A stretch of 64,000 nt of DNA from Armatimonadota bacterium (GCA_018268375.1 JAFDWS010000001.1:772627-836626), one strand, 5' to 3'; positions 48,952 through 57,969 are shown, counted from the stretch's first letter. Notes: generated from the sequence alone by a model not told the origin. A program made the numbers and translations.

Positions 48952-49809
48952 TCACATCGCGAGGATGGCATCCATGGCCGTCGAGGCGTTCTTTGCTCGG
49001 ACGATCGGCGCATGCTTGTAAAGGGGGATCATCTCGGCGACACAGGGCCCGTCGTATCCAATTTCGCGCAGGGCCTTCATGACTTCGGGCCAGTTGACGT
49101 CGCCTTCGAGAAGATCCACAAACCCCTCGGCGGTACCGACCGCGCGGCGAAAGTCTTTAAAGTGAACGCCCGCCACGCGATGGCCAAGGTGCCGCAGCCA
49201 GTCCTCCGCGTTACCGAACGGCAGGAGGTTGGCCACGTCCACATAGGCTCCGACCCACGGGGAGTCGAACTGGTCGATGAAGGCCGCCATTTCGTGGGGC
49301 GAGAGGAGAAACTTATTCCAGACATTCTCGATGCCAATCCTGACCCCTGCCCTTTCGGCGGTCGGGAGTGCGGCCCGGATGCCCTCCGTCGCATGCTCCC
49401 ACACGTGGTTGTAGGTCAAGTGAGGTCGATCCGGCAGGAAGAAGACGTCCACTGCGCCGGGAATCGTGAGGAGGGTCTTCACCGAAAGCCAAGAGGCGAT
49501 TTGGAGCATGGACTCGAGGTCTTGGAGCGCGCCTCGGCGCGCCTCGGCCGACCCGTCCGCCAGGTTCCTGCCCCAGTAGAGCCCGCTCGCGACGCTCGCG
49601 ATCCCGACACCTTGCCTGCGCGCCTCTTCAAGCAGCGCCCGACAATCGGACTCGTTGGCGTCCGTGCCGAGAGCTGAGCCAGGCGGGCCGATCGCCACTT
49701 CGACGGCGGGAAAGCCGCACTCCTTTGCGATGCGGAGGAACTCGGGGACGGCAAGAGTCCCTTCAAGGCCCCCGGGCACAGACCAATAGTTCAGCGACTT
49801 GAGAAGCAT
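48952..49809 (-). CDS. Sugar phosphate isomerase/epimerase-like TIM-barrel protein
   Basis: This is a 285-residue protein of the xylose-isomerase-like AP endonuclease-2 superfamily. It has ECGFPAVEVAIGPPGSALGT, GVGIASVASGLYWGRNLADG, RAGVRIGIENVWNKFLLSPH, FDSPWVGAYVDVANLLPFG, HFKDFRRAVGTAEGFVDLLE, GDVNWPEVMKALREIGYDG and PCVAEMIPLYK. The metal-binding Glu/Asp/His pattern fits. Sugar or sugar-acid isomerisation is likely; the substrate is not defined. Confidence 0.88.
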   Translation of the reverse strand: MLLKSLNYWSVPGGLEGTLAVPEFLRIAKECGFPAVEVAIGPPGSALGTDANESDCRALLEEARRQGVGIASVASGLYWGRNLADGSAEARRGALQDLESMLQIASWLSVKTLLTIPGAVDVFFLPDRPHLTYNHVWEHATEGIRAALPTAERAGVRIGIENVWNKFLLSPHEMAAFIDQFDSPWVGAYVDVANLLPFGNAEDWLRHLGHRVAGVHFKDFRRAVGTAEGFVDLLEGDVNWPEVMKALREIGYDGPCVAEMIPLYKHAPIVRAKNASTAMDAILAM

Positions 49810-49840
49810 GGACGGCTCGGACGTTACCCTGCAGCCCGAT

Positions 49841-50101
49841 TCAGCTTCGCGACTGGCTCTTGCCGTAGACCCAGAGGATCAAGATCGCCCCAAGCGTCGC
49901 CCCGATAATCGAACCAAAGAAACCACCCGGCGGCTCCCGCAACACCGTGTGCATGACGAAGCCCACGATCATGGCGCCGGCACAGCCCAACAGGGTCGTC
50001 ATGAGGCAGCCTTTCGGCTCGAACTTGTCGCCCGGCATGACCATCTTCGCCAGGGCTCCCGCGATGAAACCCACGATCAAGTACCCAAGGAGGTGGAACA
50101 C
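49841..50101 (-). CDS. GlsB/YeaQ/YmgE-family membrane protein
   Basis: This is an 86-residue protein with three hydrophobic segments: LLGYLIVGFIAGALAKMVM, GCLMTTLLGCAGAMIVGFVM and GGFFGSIIGATLGAILILWV, with PGDKFEPKG in the first loop. This is the standard size and pattern of the small stress-associated, transglycosylase-associated family. It starts at GTG 50101. It is a general stress protein of unclear biochemical role. Confidence 0.9.
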   Translation of the reverse strand: MFHLLGYLIVGFIAGALAKMVMPGDKFEPKGCLMTTLLGCAGAMIVGFVMHTVLREPPGGFFGSIIGATLGAILILWVYGKSQSRS

Positions 50102-50143
50102 TAGAAGTCAATACTCCCGCCCCCGCCGATGGGTTACACGCGC

Positions 50144-50962
50144 CTATCCCTTCACGGCCCCAGCCAGCATCGCCTGGTGAATCCGATCCCTGAAGATCCA
50201 GTAGATCAAGAGGACGGGCAACATCACGATCACGAGCCCGGCGAACAAGGCGCCCCAGTCGCTCTGGTATTGCTGCGTCATCGTCAAGTTCGCGATGCCC
50301 AGTGGCAGCGTCCGGTTTTCCGGCGAGGTCATTAAGACTAAGGCTAGGTTGTACTCGTTCCACAGCCCGATCCCGACGAAGATGCCGACGACGGTCAGTC
50401 CTGGGCGCACGAGGGGCATCATGACCTTCCAAAACGTGCCGGAATGTGTACAGCCGTCGATCATGGCCGCCTCCATCAGCTCATTGGGCAGCGCCTGGAA
50501 GAACCCGCCCAGCACGAAGATCGTGAAGGAGAGCGAGTAAGCCGTGTAGACCACGATCAGCCCTGGCATGTTGTTGTACAAATGGAGGTCCCTGAGCAGG
50601 AAGAACAAGGGAACGATGACCAAGAAGGTCGGGAACATCATCTGTCCCATAAAGATGGTTTGCACCAATTTTGAGCCCTTAAAGGGGTACTTAGCGAGAA
50701 CATAGGCGGCCATCGCGCAGATCGGCAAAAGGAACACCAAGGTTCCGACCGTTGCAACGAGGCTGTTCAGAAACGTCTGTCCGATACCCGCCGTCGTCCA
50801 CGCATTGCTGTAGTTCTCCCAATGGAGCTTCTTGGGGAAGGCCCAAGGCTCCGCTAGAATCCGGTCTCCCGCCTTGAGGGACGACCAGAGCACCCACAGC
50901 AAAGGCATGACCACGAGCAACGTGAAGACAACCAGCACCGAGCCTGTCAAGAACCGCCTCAT
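50144..50962 (-). CDS. Carbohydrate ABC importer permease (MalG-like)
   Basis: This is a 272-residue permease with six transmembrane segments. It starts MRRFLTGSVLVVFTLLVVMP and has the cytoplasmic EAA loop EAAMIDGCTHSGTFWKVMMP, then LVRPGL. TLVFLLPICAMAAYVLAKYP and GLWNEYNLALVLMTS are typical of MalG-type partners. The ATG overlaps the stop of the first permease gene by 4 nt (ATGA). The ATPase is not encoded here, so a shared ATPase is expected. The binding lipoprotein at 58894 is the likely third component. Confidence 0.93.
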   Translation of the reverse strand: MRRFLTGSVLVVFTLLVVMPLLWVLWSSLKAGDRILAEPWAFPKKLHWENYSNAWTTAGIGQTFLNSLVATVGTLVFLLPICAMAAYVLAKYPFKGSKLVQTIFMGQMMFPTFLVIVPLFFLLRDLHLYNNMPGLIVVYTAYSLSFTIFVLGGFFQALPNELMEAAMIDGCTHSGTFWKVMMPLVRPGLTVVGIFVGIGLWNEYNLALVLMTSPENRTLPLGIANLTMTQQYQSDWGALFAGLVIVMLPVLLIYWIFRDRIHQAMLAGAVKG

Positions 50963-51843
50963 GCTCGCCTCGCCGTGGGATCTTTGCGAAACGCGAAGAG
51001 GACGAGCGAGGAGAGCAACAGGATCACGATAAAGTTGCCCATCGCCATGGCTGTCGCATAACCGAACTGTGAGTTGACGAAAGCCTGTTCGTACAGATAG
51101 GTCAGCATGATCTCGCTCTTCCTGTCTGGACCACCCCGGGTCATCAAGTACACGAGGGCGAAAATGTTCAGGACATTGATGACGAGATAGGCAACGGCGA
51201 CCCGCTTGACAGACCACAGCAGGGGCCAAGTCAGGTTCCGAAATCGATGGAAGCCGCGCGAACCATCGAGCTCGGCGGCCTCGAAGACGTCAGCAGGAAT
51301 GGACTGGATTCCCGCTGCAAAGAGCATGATGTAGAAGCCAGCGACATACCAAACAAAGGCGACTCCGACGGCTGAGAGCGACCACTTTGGGTCTCCGAGC
51401 CACGTTTGCGCCAGGGTGCCAAGCCCGATCGCCCTCAGTGCCCCGTTGAGGAGCCCCTGGGGGTTGAACACGAACTGCCACATCACGGCGACCGCGACAA
51501 GGGAGATCACTTGGGGAAAGAGATGGACGCTCCGTAGCAGCTTGGACACGGTGCCGCCGCCCCTCATGGCATGGGCGATGGCGACGCTGACCACGATGAC
51601 GAAAAGCCCACCAACGACAAGGAGCCAGAGATTGTGCCCCACCGCCTGCCAAAACACGTCGTCCTTTCCCAGCTTGACGAAGTTCTCTGCACCGACGAAC
51701 CTCCGGATCATGCTGAGGCCGCGCCAGCGATACATTGAGAACTGGATCGCCTGGACGAACGGCCAGAGCACGAACACGGCGTAGAGCAGTCCTGCGGGCG
51801 CCAGAAAGCTGACGATGAATGCTGTGCGGCCCCGTCGATCCAT
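50959..51843 (-). CDS. Carbohydrate ABC importer permease (MalF-like)
   Basis: This is a 294-residue permease, the first of the pair. It opens TAFIVSFLAPAGLLYAVFVL, WPFVQAIQFSMYRW and NFVKLGKDDVFWQAVGHNLW. The EAA loop is VFEAAELDGSRGFHRFRNLT, then WPLLW. The order and the overlap with the next gene mark a MalF/MalG-type heterodimer. The carried sugar is unknown. The divergent gene at 52035 encodes a galactose-oxidase-like protein. Confidence 0.93.
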   Translation of the reverse strand: MDRRGRTAFIVSFLAPAGLLYAVFVLWPFVQAIQFSMYRWRGLSMIRRFVGAENFVKLGKDDVFWQAVGHNLWLLVVGGLFVIVVSVAIAHAMRGGGTVSKLLRSVHLFPQVISLVAVAVMWQFVFNPQGLLNGALRAIGLGTLAQTWLGDPKWSLSAVGVAFVWYVAGFYIMLFAAGIQSIPADVFEAAELDGSRGFHRFRNLTWPLLWSVKRVAVAYLVINVLNIFALVYLMTRGGPDRKSEIMLTYLYEQAFVNSQFGYATAMAMGNFIVILLLSSLVLFAFRKDPTARRA

Positions 51844-52034
51844 GAAACACGCTGATTATGCCTTCACGGGCTATCGTCGAGTGTCAGGCGCGATCTCTCT
51901 CATCTGCCCTGCAAAAGAACCGGGTTCGAGCCCCACACGGCCTTGTCTTTGAAAATCCTAATCATCACGAAGAAGTACGCACCGAGACCTGAATGTAGAA
52001 TCCAAGTGGGTACTTGTCGTACCCGGAGGAGCTT
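51844..52034. other. Divergent intergenic region, regulatory by position
   Basis: This 191-bp spacer separates the permease operon from the galactose-oxidase-like gene. It has a GGGTTCGAGCCC palindromic segment around 51929-51940 and no coding potential. Confidence 0.35.
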
Positions 52035-53951
52035 TTGAAATTCTTCAATAAAAGATGGGGACTGCTCGTCGCTGCGTTGGCCATTGGCCAATCTGCCCAA
52101 GCCGCCTGGACTGCACTGGCCCACCAGCCGACAGTGCCGGTTTACGCCTACTTCCTTTTAATGGACGGACGCGTGCTCGCCAACGAGTGCGACGCGAACG
52201 GCCTGGGAACGGTCCGATGGTGGACGTTGTCCCCCGACGCCAACGGAAGCTATCAAAACGGCACATGGGCGCAGGTTGGGAGTACGACCTTCACCCACCT
52301 TTACTTTGCCTCAACGATCACGCCCGACGGGCGAGTGCTCGTCGCGGGCGGCGAGTACTCGACCGGCGGAAGTGAGACCAACAAGTGCGAGATCTTCAAT
52401 CCCGTGTCCAACACTTGGTCCCAAGTCACGCCTCCTGCTGGCTGGAGCAGCATCGGCGATGCCCCGAGCGCCACGCTTCCGGACGGTCGCATGATCATGG
52501 GAGACATTTTCAGCAACCGGACTGCGATCTTCGATCCCGTCACGACTTCGTTTTCCCCGGGGCCGAACAAGCTCAACTCGCGGACGACGGAAGAGACCTG
52601 GGTGGTTCTGCCTGACGGCACCGTCGGGACGTGGGACTGCTTCGGACATCCTGGCTCCGAACGTTTCCTGCCTTCCAGCAACCTCTGGATCAACTGTGGG
52701 AACACGCCGGTCGACCTCGTGCTGCCCGGCTCCTTCGAGACGGGCCCCGGAATCGTCCTACCCGACGGTCGAATGTTCGCCATCGGTGGGACTCCTAAGA
52801 CCTGCTTCTACCAGTTCCCGCCCGTGCTCAACCAGCCTGGGACTTGGACGGTCGGGCCGGTGCCGCAGAACGTCAACGGTCGAACGGTCGGCGCCGAAGA
52901 CGCGCCAGCCGTGCTGTTGCCCAACGGCAATGTCTTAATGCCCTTGAGCCCCGTCACTTCGCAAGGCGGCACCTTTGAGCCCCCGACCTATTTCTTCGAG
53001 TTCGATGGCACGAACATCAACCGGATCGCCGACCCGCCGAATGCATCCGATCCCGTCTATTTCAGTCGGCTCTTGCTGCTTCCGACCGGCGAGACCCTGT
53101 GGACGAGCGGCAACGCTGCGGGCTATCTCTACACCAATGGCGGCGGACCCAACCCCGCTTGGAAGCCAGCCATCACCGGCGTGAACAACCTCATCGAGAA
53201 GAACGTCACGCAGACCATGACCGGTACTCAACTGACCGGCCTCTCGAACGGCTGTTCCTACGGTGACGAGTACGACCCGTCGACCAACTACCCGGTCGTG
53301 CGGATGACCAACACGAACACCGGAAATGTCTTCTACTTGAGGACGTTCAACCCGAGTACGCGGAGGATCCAGACCGGCGCTGCAAGCGTCACCGCCAACT
53401 TCCTAGTGGGCAGCAATGTTCCCGTGGGCAACTACAACATGCAGGTGACAGTCAACGGCATCGCTTCCGACAACGTAGCGGTGACGGTTCCGAACTCGAT
53501 CCCGCCACGAGCATTCACCGTCATTCGCGGCACACTCGTGTCCGGCGGCCTGAACCAAGTGTCCAACAGCGACGACCAGTACTTGATCGTCAACAAGGGC
53601 ATTGTGATCGGCCCGAACGACTCTCCGTTGCAGGTGTCGTTCGCTATGGCGTCGCCCACGATGAGCCCCACCGGGTTGCACATCAGCCTTGAGGACGGTG
53701 TCAACTCTTCTGGCTTGACCCGGACGATCTGGCTGCTGAACGTGCAAACCAATCAGTACGAAGCGATCGCCTCAGGCGCCGCGTCGCAGACAGACACCTT
53801 GACGATCGCCGACGCATCTGGCAACCTCGCCAGGTTCGTCGACCAGAGCAATGGTACGGTGACGACGAAGGTCTCGTACTATCCGACCGGCCCGACAAGC
53901 GTTTCCATTTGGCAGGCGCGCTTCGACCGTGTCGCGCTCTTGGTTAACTAA
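52035..53951 (+). CDS. Exported galactose-oxidase-like (kelch/DUF1929) protein with shared C-terminal domain
   Basis: This is a 638-residue exported protein. The start is assigned to the TTG at 52035 because a GGAGG ribosome binding site lies 5 nt before it and it yields a clean signal peptide (KFFNKRWGLLVAALAIGQSA). Kelch repeats (ITPDGRVLVAGGE, CEIFNPVSNTWSQVTPPAGW, ATLPDGRMIMGD, VLPDGRMFAIGGT) form a seven-bladed propeller, followed by an E-set domain (about 355-475). A further C-terminal domain (about 485-638) has GTLVSGGLNQV, TIWLLNVQTNQYEAI, RFVDQSNGTVTTKV and IWQARFDRVALLV, as in the proteins at 3446, 18048 and 36135. Catalytic copper ligands of galactose oxidase were not verified. Confidence 0.75.
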   Translation: MKFFNKRWGLLVAALAIGQSAQAAWTALAHQPTVPVYAYFLLMDGRVLANECDANGLGTVRWWTLSPDANGSYQNGTWAQVGSTTFTHLYFASTITPDGRVLVAGGEYSTGGSETNKCEIFNPVSNTWSQVTPPAGWSSIGDAPSATLPDGRMIMGDIFSNRTAIFDPVTTSFSPGPNKLNSRTTEETWVVLPDGTVGTWDCFGHPGSERFLPSSNLWINCGNTPVDLVLPGSFETGPGIVLPDGRMFAIGGTPKTCFYQFPPVLNQPGTWTVGPVPQNVNGRTVGAEDAPAVLLPNGNVLMPLSPVTSQGGTFEPPTYFFEFDGTNINRIADPPNASDPVYFSRLLLLPTGETLWTSGNAAGYLYTNGGGPNPAWKPAITGVNNLIEKNVTQTMTGTQLTGLSNGCSYGDEYDPSTNYPVVRMTNTNTGNVFYLRTFNPSTRRIQTGAASVTANFLVGSNVPVGNYNMQVTVNGIASDNVAVTVPNSIPPRAFTVIRGTLVSGGLNQVSNSDDQYLIVNKGIVIGPNDSPLQVSFAMASPTMSPTGLHISLEDGVNSSGLTRTIWLLNVQTNQYEAIASGAASQTDTLTIADASGNLARFVDQSNGTVTTKVSYYPTGPTSVSIWQARFDRVALLVN

Positions 53952-53972
53952 GCGTCCACCTGGGCAACAAAC

Positions 53973-54000
53973 GGGCCGTCCTCAACGTCGAGGACGGCCC
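53973..54000. terminator. Bidirectional terminator between convergent genes
   Basis: GGGCCGTCCTC and GAGGACGGCCC form a perfect 11-bp stem around AACGTC. It lies 21 nt after the upstream stop and abuts the stop of the convergent gene. Confidence 0.8.
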
Positions 54001-56121
54001 TTAGTCTTGTGCGACATACCATGACATGCTTTGTGGCGCAACCTTGACCCTGACAGGCCCCTTCGATGGCCCGTCCAGGCTCACACTCTGCTTGTGGCCG
54101 TGCTGATCGATGAGCGAGACCTTGCCCGCGAGTCCTGCATAGGCGAAGGAAACGGAAATATCCTCGGTCACTTCATGGTCGGTCGGGTTCCAAACCACCA
54201 GCATCGCCTTCTCTTTGCCGAACGGATTGACGTGGAGGATCGCATCCCAACCGCCGGGTCGCGCGCGGCGAATGTGGACGACGTCGGCCTCCAGCACCTC
54301 CCGGTGCGTCCTGAACCACGTGACCCACTTGCAAACCGCCGCCTTGACTTCCGGCGTGTCGTAGATCCTTGGCCCTCGATAGCAGGCTTGCGCCCCATAG
54401 CCAAAGTTGTTCGCTAAGTGCATTTCGTAGTCCGCAAGATGCTCGTGAAGGGGCTCGATCGTCGCCGCGGGCCCGCCTCCTTGGTACTCCACCAAAGGCA
54501 CCATCATCCAACCCATGCTCGGCGTCTTTTCCCAGGTGCCGTCGTACAGGTTTTGGCGAGCGTGGATGTGCTGCTGAGCTCTGGGAAGCGACCAGTTCGA
54601 TTCGCGGTACCCCATCCCCGTCTTGTTCGAGCCCTGCAAGAAGTAGTTGTCCGGAACATTCAGGTACACGCCACGCGCTCGGCACCAATGGTAGAAGTCG
54701 GTGATCTCCCGAAACTGCGTCCATTGGCTATCGGCAAGGCCCTTGTGGCCAGGATGTGAGGTGCTCGCGCAGACGTCGCCAGGGTAGCTGCCGTCATGTT
54801 CAAGGAGGTCGAAGCCGGTCTGCTCAATAAACACCCTCAGTTTCCTGAAATACTCGATCCCCCACGCCGACCCGAGACAGGGAGAGTTCCCAAATACCGC
54901 ACCCCCCGGCTTTCCCGTCTTGGGATCGATCACGTCTGTCTCGGGCCCGACGCTTCGGCTCGCCAGCAGCGAATATCCGCCCATCTCGAGCCCCTTCGAG
55001 TGGGCGTAGTCGACGAGGCCCTTCCACTTGGAGATGTTGCCCGGGCTCACATCTTCCATGTCCAAGCCAGACCAAAACGAGATCACGATCATCTCGAACC
55101 CGCACTCTGCTGCTTGGTCGATGGCTTTGCGGACAACGGAGGGGTCGCTCGAAGTCAGGTGGAGCATGATCGGGTTCTCTAGGCTCCACGGGGCAAGGCA
55201 CCGAAACATACGCCGCACCTGAAGCCCCTTGCGCTCGCGGTCGGTCGAGTCATGAGGCAGTTCGAAGACACGGAAAGTCTCAAAGCCCTTGCCCGGAGCG
55301 ACGGTCACCCCCGGGCCGATCGGTGCCGCCACTTCCAGTAGGCACGGCGTCTTCTTCTCGTAGTTCACTTGTGTCTCGTACGCCGGGTCAGCAAGCCAGC
55401 GAACGGCCCTGTTAGAGGCGCCCATGGCCATTCCCGCAAACGTGTAGTCGGTCGTGACAGTGATGTTCGGTGTCCGCCACTGATCCTGCGAATCCACGAC
55501 GGATTCGGCCTCGACCGCCGCTAAGACCTCAACCTTGAAGCCATCGATTTGTACTGGTCTCTTACCGTCATTCTTTAACGTGACCCACTTTGAGATCACG
55601 GGCAGGCCCCGGTACGCCTCGTAGTGGACAGTCACCGAAAGGCCCTCCAAGCCCTGTGGCCCTCGGTACTCGAACTCGACCCCGACGCCCTCCGGTGGCC
55701 ACGCGGCCGCTAACGCGCCGCCCCTCGTACGTCGCCCCCACGGGAAGCGCTCCTTGACAGGCACGACCTTGTGCCCCACGCAGACGAAGGATCCTGGCAA
55801 CGCTCGGTAACCGGACAAGTCCGAAGGGTCGAGGAACGCCTGGTCTGACTGGCCGGAAAACCCACCCACGGGAACCTCTTTGCCGTCGATGACGAGGATC
55901 GCCTCGGGCCTCACCGCACGGACGAACTCTTCCCCCGAGCAGAGGTTTTCGAGGCCAACTGTAGCGAGGGCCGGGACATTGGCCCAACGTCGGGCGACAA
56001 TCCCGTTTTCCAGCAAGAAGCCGTCGGCCACCTGCTTGAAAGTTGCAGGCGGAGGGTTGGCGTCCACCATCCAATCCTTGCCCGACGTCATCAGCGCGCA
56101 CCCCAGAGCCCAAGCCACCAT
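54001..56121 (-). CDS. Exported alpha-galactosidase-like glycoside hydrolase
   Basis: This is a 706-residue protein. After a hydrophobic start (MVAWALGCALMTSG), a large beta-sandwich domain (about 25-330) has FLLENGIVARRWANVPALAT, VHYEAYRGLPVISKWVTLKN and GFKVEVLAAVEAES. A TIM barrel (about 335-600) follows, with GFEMIVISFWSGLD, HSKGLEMGGYSLL, FDLLEHDGSYPGDVCASTSH and YLNVPDNYFLQGSNKTGMGY, and then a C-terminal beta domain. The Asp in LLEHDGSYPGD sits where the GH36/GH27-like nucleophile is expected. The substrate is not certain. The start at ATG 56121 avoids overlap with the divergent kinase gene. Confidence 0.72.
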   Translation of the reverse strand: MVAWALGCALMTSGKDWMVDANPPPATFKQVADGFLLENGIVARRWANVPALATVGLENLCSGEEFVRAVRPEAILVIDGKEVPVGGFSGQSDQAFLDPSDLSGYRALPGSFVCVGHKVVPVKERFPWGRRTRGGALAAAWPPEGVGVEFEYRGPQGLEGLSVTVHYEAYRGLPVISKWVTLKNDGKRPVQIDGFKVEVLAAVEAESVVDSQDQWRTPNITVTTDYTFAGMAMGASNRAVRWLADPAYETQVNYEKKTPCLLEVAAPIGPGVTVAPGKGFETFRVFELPHDSTDRERKGLQVRRMFRCLAPWSLENPIMLHLTSSDPSVVRKAIDQAAECGFEMIVISFWSGLDMEDVSPGNISKWKGLVDYAHSKGLEMGGYSLLASRSVGPETDVIDPKTGKPGGAVFGNSPCLGSAWGIEYFRKLRVFIEQTGFDLLEHDGSYPGDVCASTSHPGHKGLADSQWTQFREITDFYHWCRARGVYLNVPDNYFLQGSNKTGMGYRESNWSLPRAQQHIHARQNLYDGTWEKTPSMGWMMVPLVEYQGGGPAATIEPLHEHLADYEMHLANNFGYGAQACYRGPRIYDTPEVKAAVCKWVTWFRTHREVLEADVVHIRRARPGGWDAILHVNPFGKEKAMLVVWNPTDHEVTEDISVSFAYAGLAGKVSLIDQHGHKQSVSLDGPSKGPVRVKVAPQSMSWYVAQD

Positions 56122-56174
56122 TTGTCCACCCGGCCCATTATGGGGCCCCCGTTCCCGGCGTGCCACCTGGGGAG

Positions 56175-56180
56175 TAGAGT
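56175..56180 (+). promoter_or_regulatory. -10 box TAGAGT before the lipid kinase gene
   Basis: TAGAGT lies 8 nt before the GTG at 56189. The AGGAGG at 56181-56186 is only 2 nt from the start codon, too close for normal use, so leaderless initiation is more likely. Confidence 0.4.
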
Positions 56181-56188
56181 AGGAGGAA

Positions 56189-57085
56189 GTGGAAGCCCCG
56201 TTTCTCATCAATAGCAAGTCGAGAAGCGGCGCGAAGTTGGCGGAAGAAGCGAAGACGGTCTTCGAAGAACAAGGAGTGTCTCTCTCCGAGGTGACTGTCT
56301 GCACGGGCGGCGAGATGGGCTCGCGCCTCCGTCAATTCGTAGAGAAAGGCGCACCGATCGTGCTCGTTGGAGGCGGCGACGGGACCCAAAGGATGGCTGC
56401 GAGCGTCCTTGCCGGCAGTTCGACCGCGCTCGGAATCGTCCCACTCGGGACAGGGAACGCGCTCGCCCGCGATCTCGGGCTCTCCGTCAAGCTCCCGGAG
56501 TGCGCTGCCCAGCTTGCCACAGGCACGGTCACACCGATAGATGTCGGCCTTGCTAATGACCAGCCGTTCGTCAACGTGGCCACCATCGGCCTCTCCGCCC
56601 TCATCGCCAGGAACCTCGACAAGAAGCTGAAAGGGCCGCTGGGCAGACTCGTGTACCTGCCTGCCGTCATCAAGGCTCTTCAGCAATTGCGTCCTTTCCA
56701 CTTGCAGGTTCGGACGGACCTCTACGAATTCGATGGCTCAGCTGTCCAGTTCGTCGCTGCGGCTGGGCGAACTCATGCCGGGCCCTTCGTCGTGACGCGA
56801 CGAGCCCAGAACGACGACGGCCTCCTCTCCCTCTACGCCCTTTCAAATACCGACAAAATGGGCATGTTCAAGTACGGCATCGGTCTCCTCACCGGTCTCC
56901 ACACGATCCTCAGCGAGGTTTGGAGCTGCGAGGCGAGGACGGCAGTGGTCGAAACCGGCACAGCCAAAGCATTCATCATTGACGGCGACCGAGGTGGCAA
57001 CACGCCCTTGAAGCTTGAGATCAAGCCGAGGGCTCTCAAAGTGCTCATACCGGCACCAGAGCCGACAACAAAGGCGGGCCAGTAG
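56189..57085 (+). CDS. Diacylglycerol/lipid kinase family protein (DagK/YegS-like)
   Basis: This is a 298-residue ATP-dependent lipid kinase. It has FLINSKSRSGAKLAEEAKTV, the nucleotide-binding GGGDGT (61-66), STALGIVPLGTGNALARDLG, PIDVGLANDQPFVNVATIGL and GPFVVTRRAQNDDGLLSLYA. All belong to the DagK catalytic domain. It phosphorylates diacylglycerol or a related lipid, at the inner face of the membrane. The GTG start at 56189 fits the family length. Confidence 0.92.
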   Translation: MEAPFLINSKSRSGAKLAEEAKTVFEEQGVSLSEVTVCTGGEMGSRLRQFVEKGAPIVLVGGGDGTQRMAASVLAGSSTALGIVPLGTGNALARDLGLSVKLPECAAQLATGTVTPIDVGLANDQPFVNVATIGLSALIARNLDKKLKGPLGRLVYLPAVIKALQQLRPFHLQVRTDLYEFDGSAVQFVAAAGRTHAGPFVVTRRAQNDDGLLSLYALSNTDKMGMFKYGIGLLTGLHTILSEVWSCEARTAVVETGTAKAFIIDGDRGGNTPLKLEIKPRALKVLIPAPEPTTKAGQ

Positions 57086-57111
57086 GTTCAGGGTTCTGCC
57101 CCGGCCCGTCG

Positions 57112-57117
57112 TACAAT
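57112..57117 (+). promoter_or_regulatory. -10 box TACAAT, leaderless start of the hydrolase gene
   Basis: TACAAT is followed after 6 nt by the GTG at 57124, which begins a signal peptide. Confidence 0.5.
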
Positions 57118-57123
57118 AGCCTC

Positions 57124-57969
57124 GTGCGGACCTTTCTTCTTTGTGGCCTCCTGGCTCTTCCCCTGGCGGCGACAGCGCAGCACTTTGCCGTCGCTGAGTA
57201 CCACGACGTCGTCTACACCCAAGGCGGAGGGATTCCCCAGGCTCTGGACGCCTTCATGCCCCTGCCCGTGATCGGCAATGGCCGGGCGGCGATCGTCTTT
57301 GTGCACGGTGGGGGCTGGGCCGCAGGGAGCAAAGCAGACTTTGACGATTGGGGCCGCTATTACGCGGCCAAGGGGTATGTCTGCGTCAGCATCGACTACC
57401 GGCTCGCGCCGCAGTCCATCTGGCCCGCTCAGATCGACGACACCCAGGCCGCCGTCCGGTGGATGCGCAAGTGGGCACCTGTCCTCGCAATCGACCCAGA
57501 CCGCATTGGAGCTTTGGGCGCGTCCGCCGGAGGACACCTTGTGCTTTTGTTGGCGGGGACCGACACTCTCCACGACACCGATCCCGATCTCCGCGGCTAC
57601 TCGTCGCGGGTGAAGCAAGTTGTCGACTTCTGTGGCCCAACGGATTTCAGCAACGCGGACGAATGGAACCCCGCGATCTGGCCGCTCGTCACCCAGATGG
57701 TCGGCAAGCCTTGGTCGAAGCTGTCCATGCTCTATCGGGCGGCTTCGCCTTTGAGCCACGTCACACCGGGGGACACCGAGTGCCTCTTGCTTCACGGTAC
57801 GGCCGACGACGTCGTGCCCGTCGACCAGAGCCGGCGACTAGCGGCCAAGATGCAGGCAACCGGGGTGCCCGTCGAGTACATGGAGTTTCCCGGCGAGGGA
57901 CACGGGTTCAGTCAGAACGCGATGAACGCCTGCCTGCCGCGGATCGACGCCCACTTCGCAAAACTCTGA
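57124..57969 (+). CDS. Exported alpha/beta-hydrolase (HSL/BD-FAE-type esterase)
   Basis: This is a 281-residue exported esterase. The signal peptide is LLCGLLALPLAATAQ. The oxyanion motif HGGGW (61-65), nucleophile Ser134 in GASAGGH, acid Asp229 (GTADDVVP) and His260 (GEGHGF) complete the triad. The sequence YRLAPQSIWPAQIDDTQAAV is typical of this family. It probably removes acyl groups from carbohydrate or lipid esters, consistent with the glycosidase surroundings. Confidence 0.92.
   Translation: MRTFLLCGLLALPLAATAQHFAVAEYHDVVYTQGGGIPQALDAFMPLPVIGNGRAAIVFVHGGGWAAGSKADFDDWGRYYAAKGYVCVSIDYRLAPQSIWPAQIDDTQAAVRWMRKWAPVLAIDPDRIGALGASAGGHLVLLLAGTDTLHDTDPDLRGYSSRVKQVVDFCGPTDFSNADEWNPAIWPLVTQMVGKPWSKLSMLYRAASPLSHVTPGDTECLLLHGTADDVVPVDQSRRLAAKMQATGVPVEYMEFPGEGHGFSQNAMNACLPRIDAHFAKL

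Noticed and set aside
48199..49677. 492-aa plus-strand open frame across the SRAP and isomerase genes
   Set aside because: It spans two well-supported minus-strand genes and is Arg/Gly/Pro-rich without motifs.
51929..51946. GGGTTCGAGCCC, possible tRNA T-arm
   Set aside because: Only three stem pairs form, and there is no anticodon or acceptor arm upstream.
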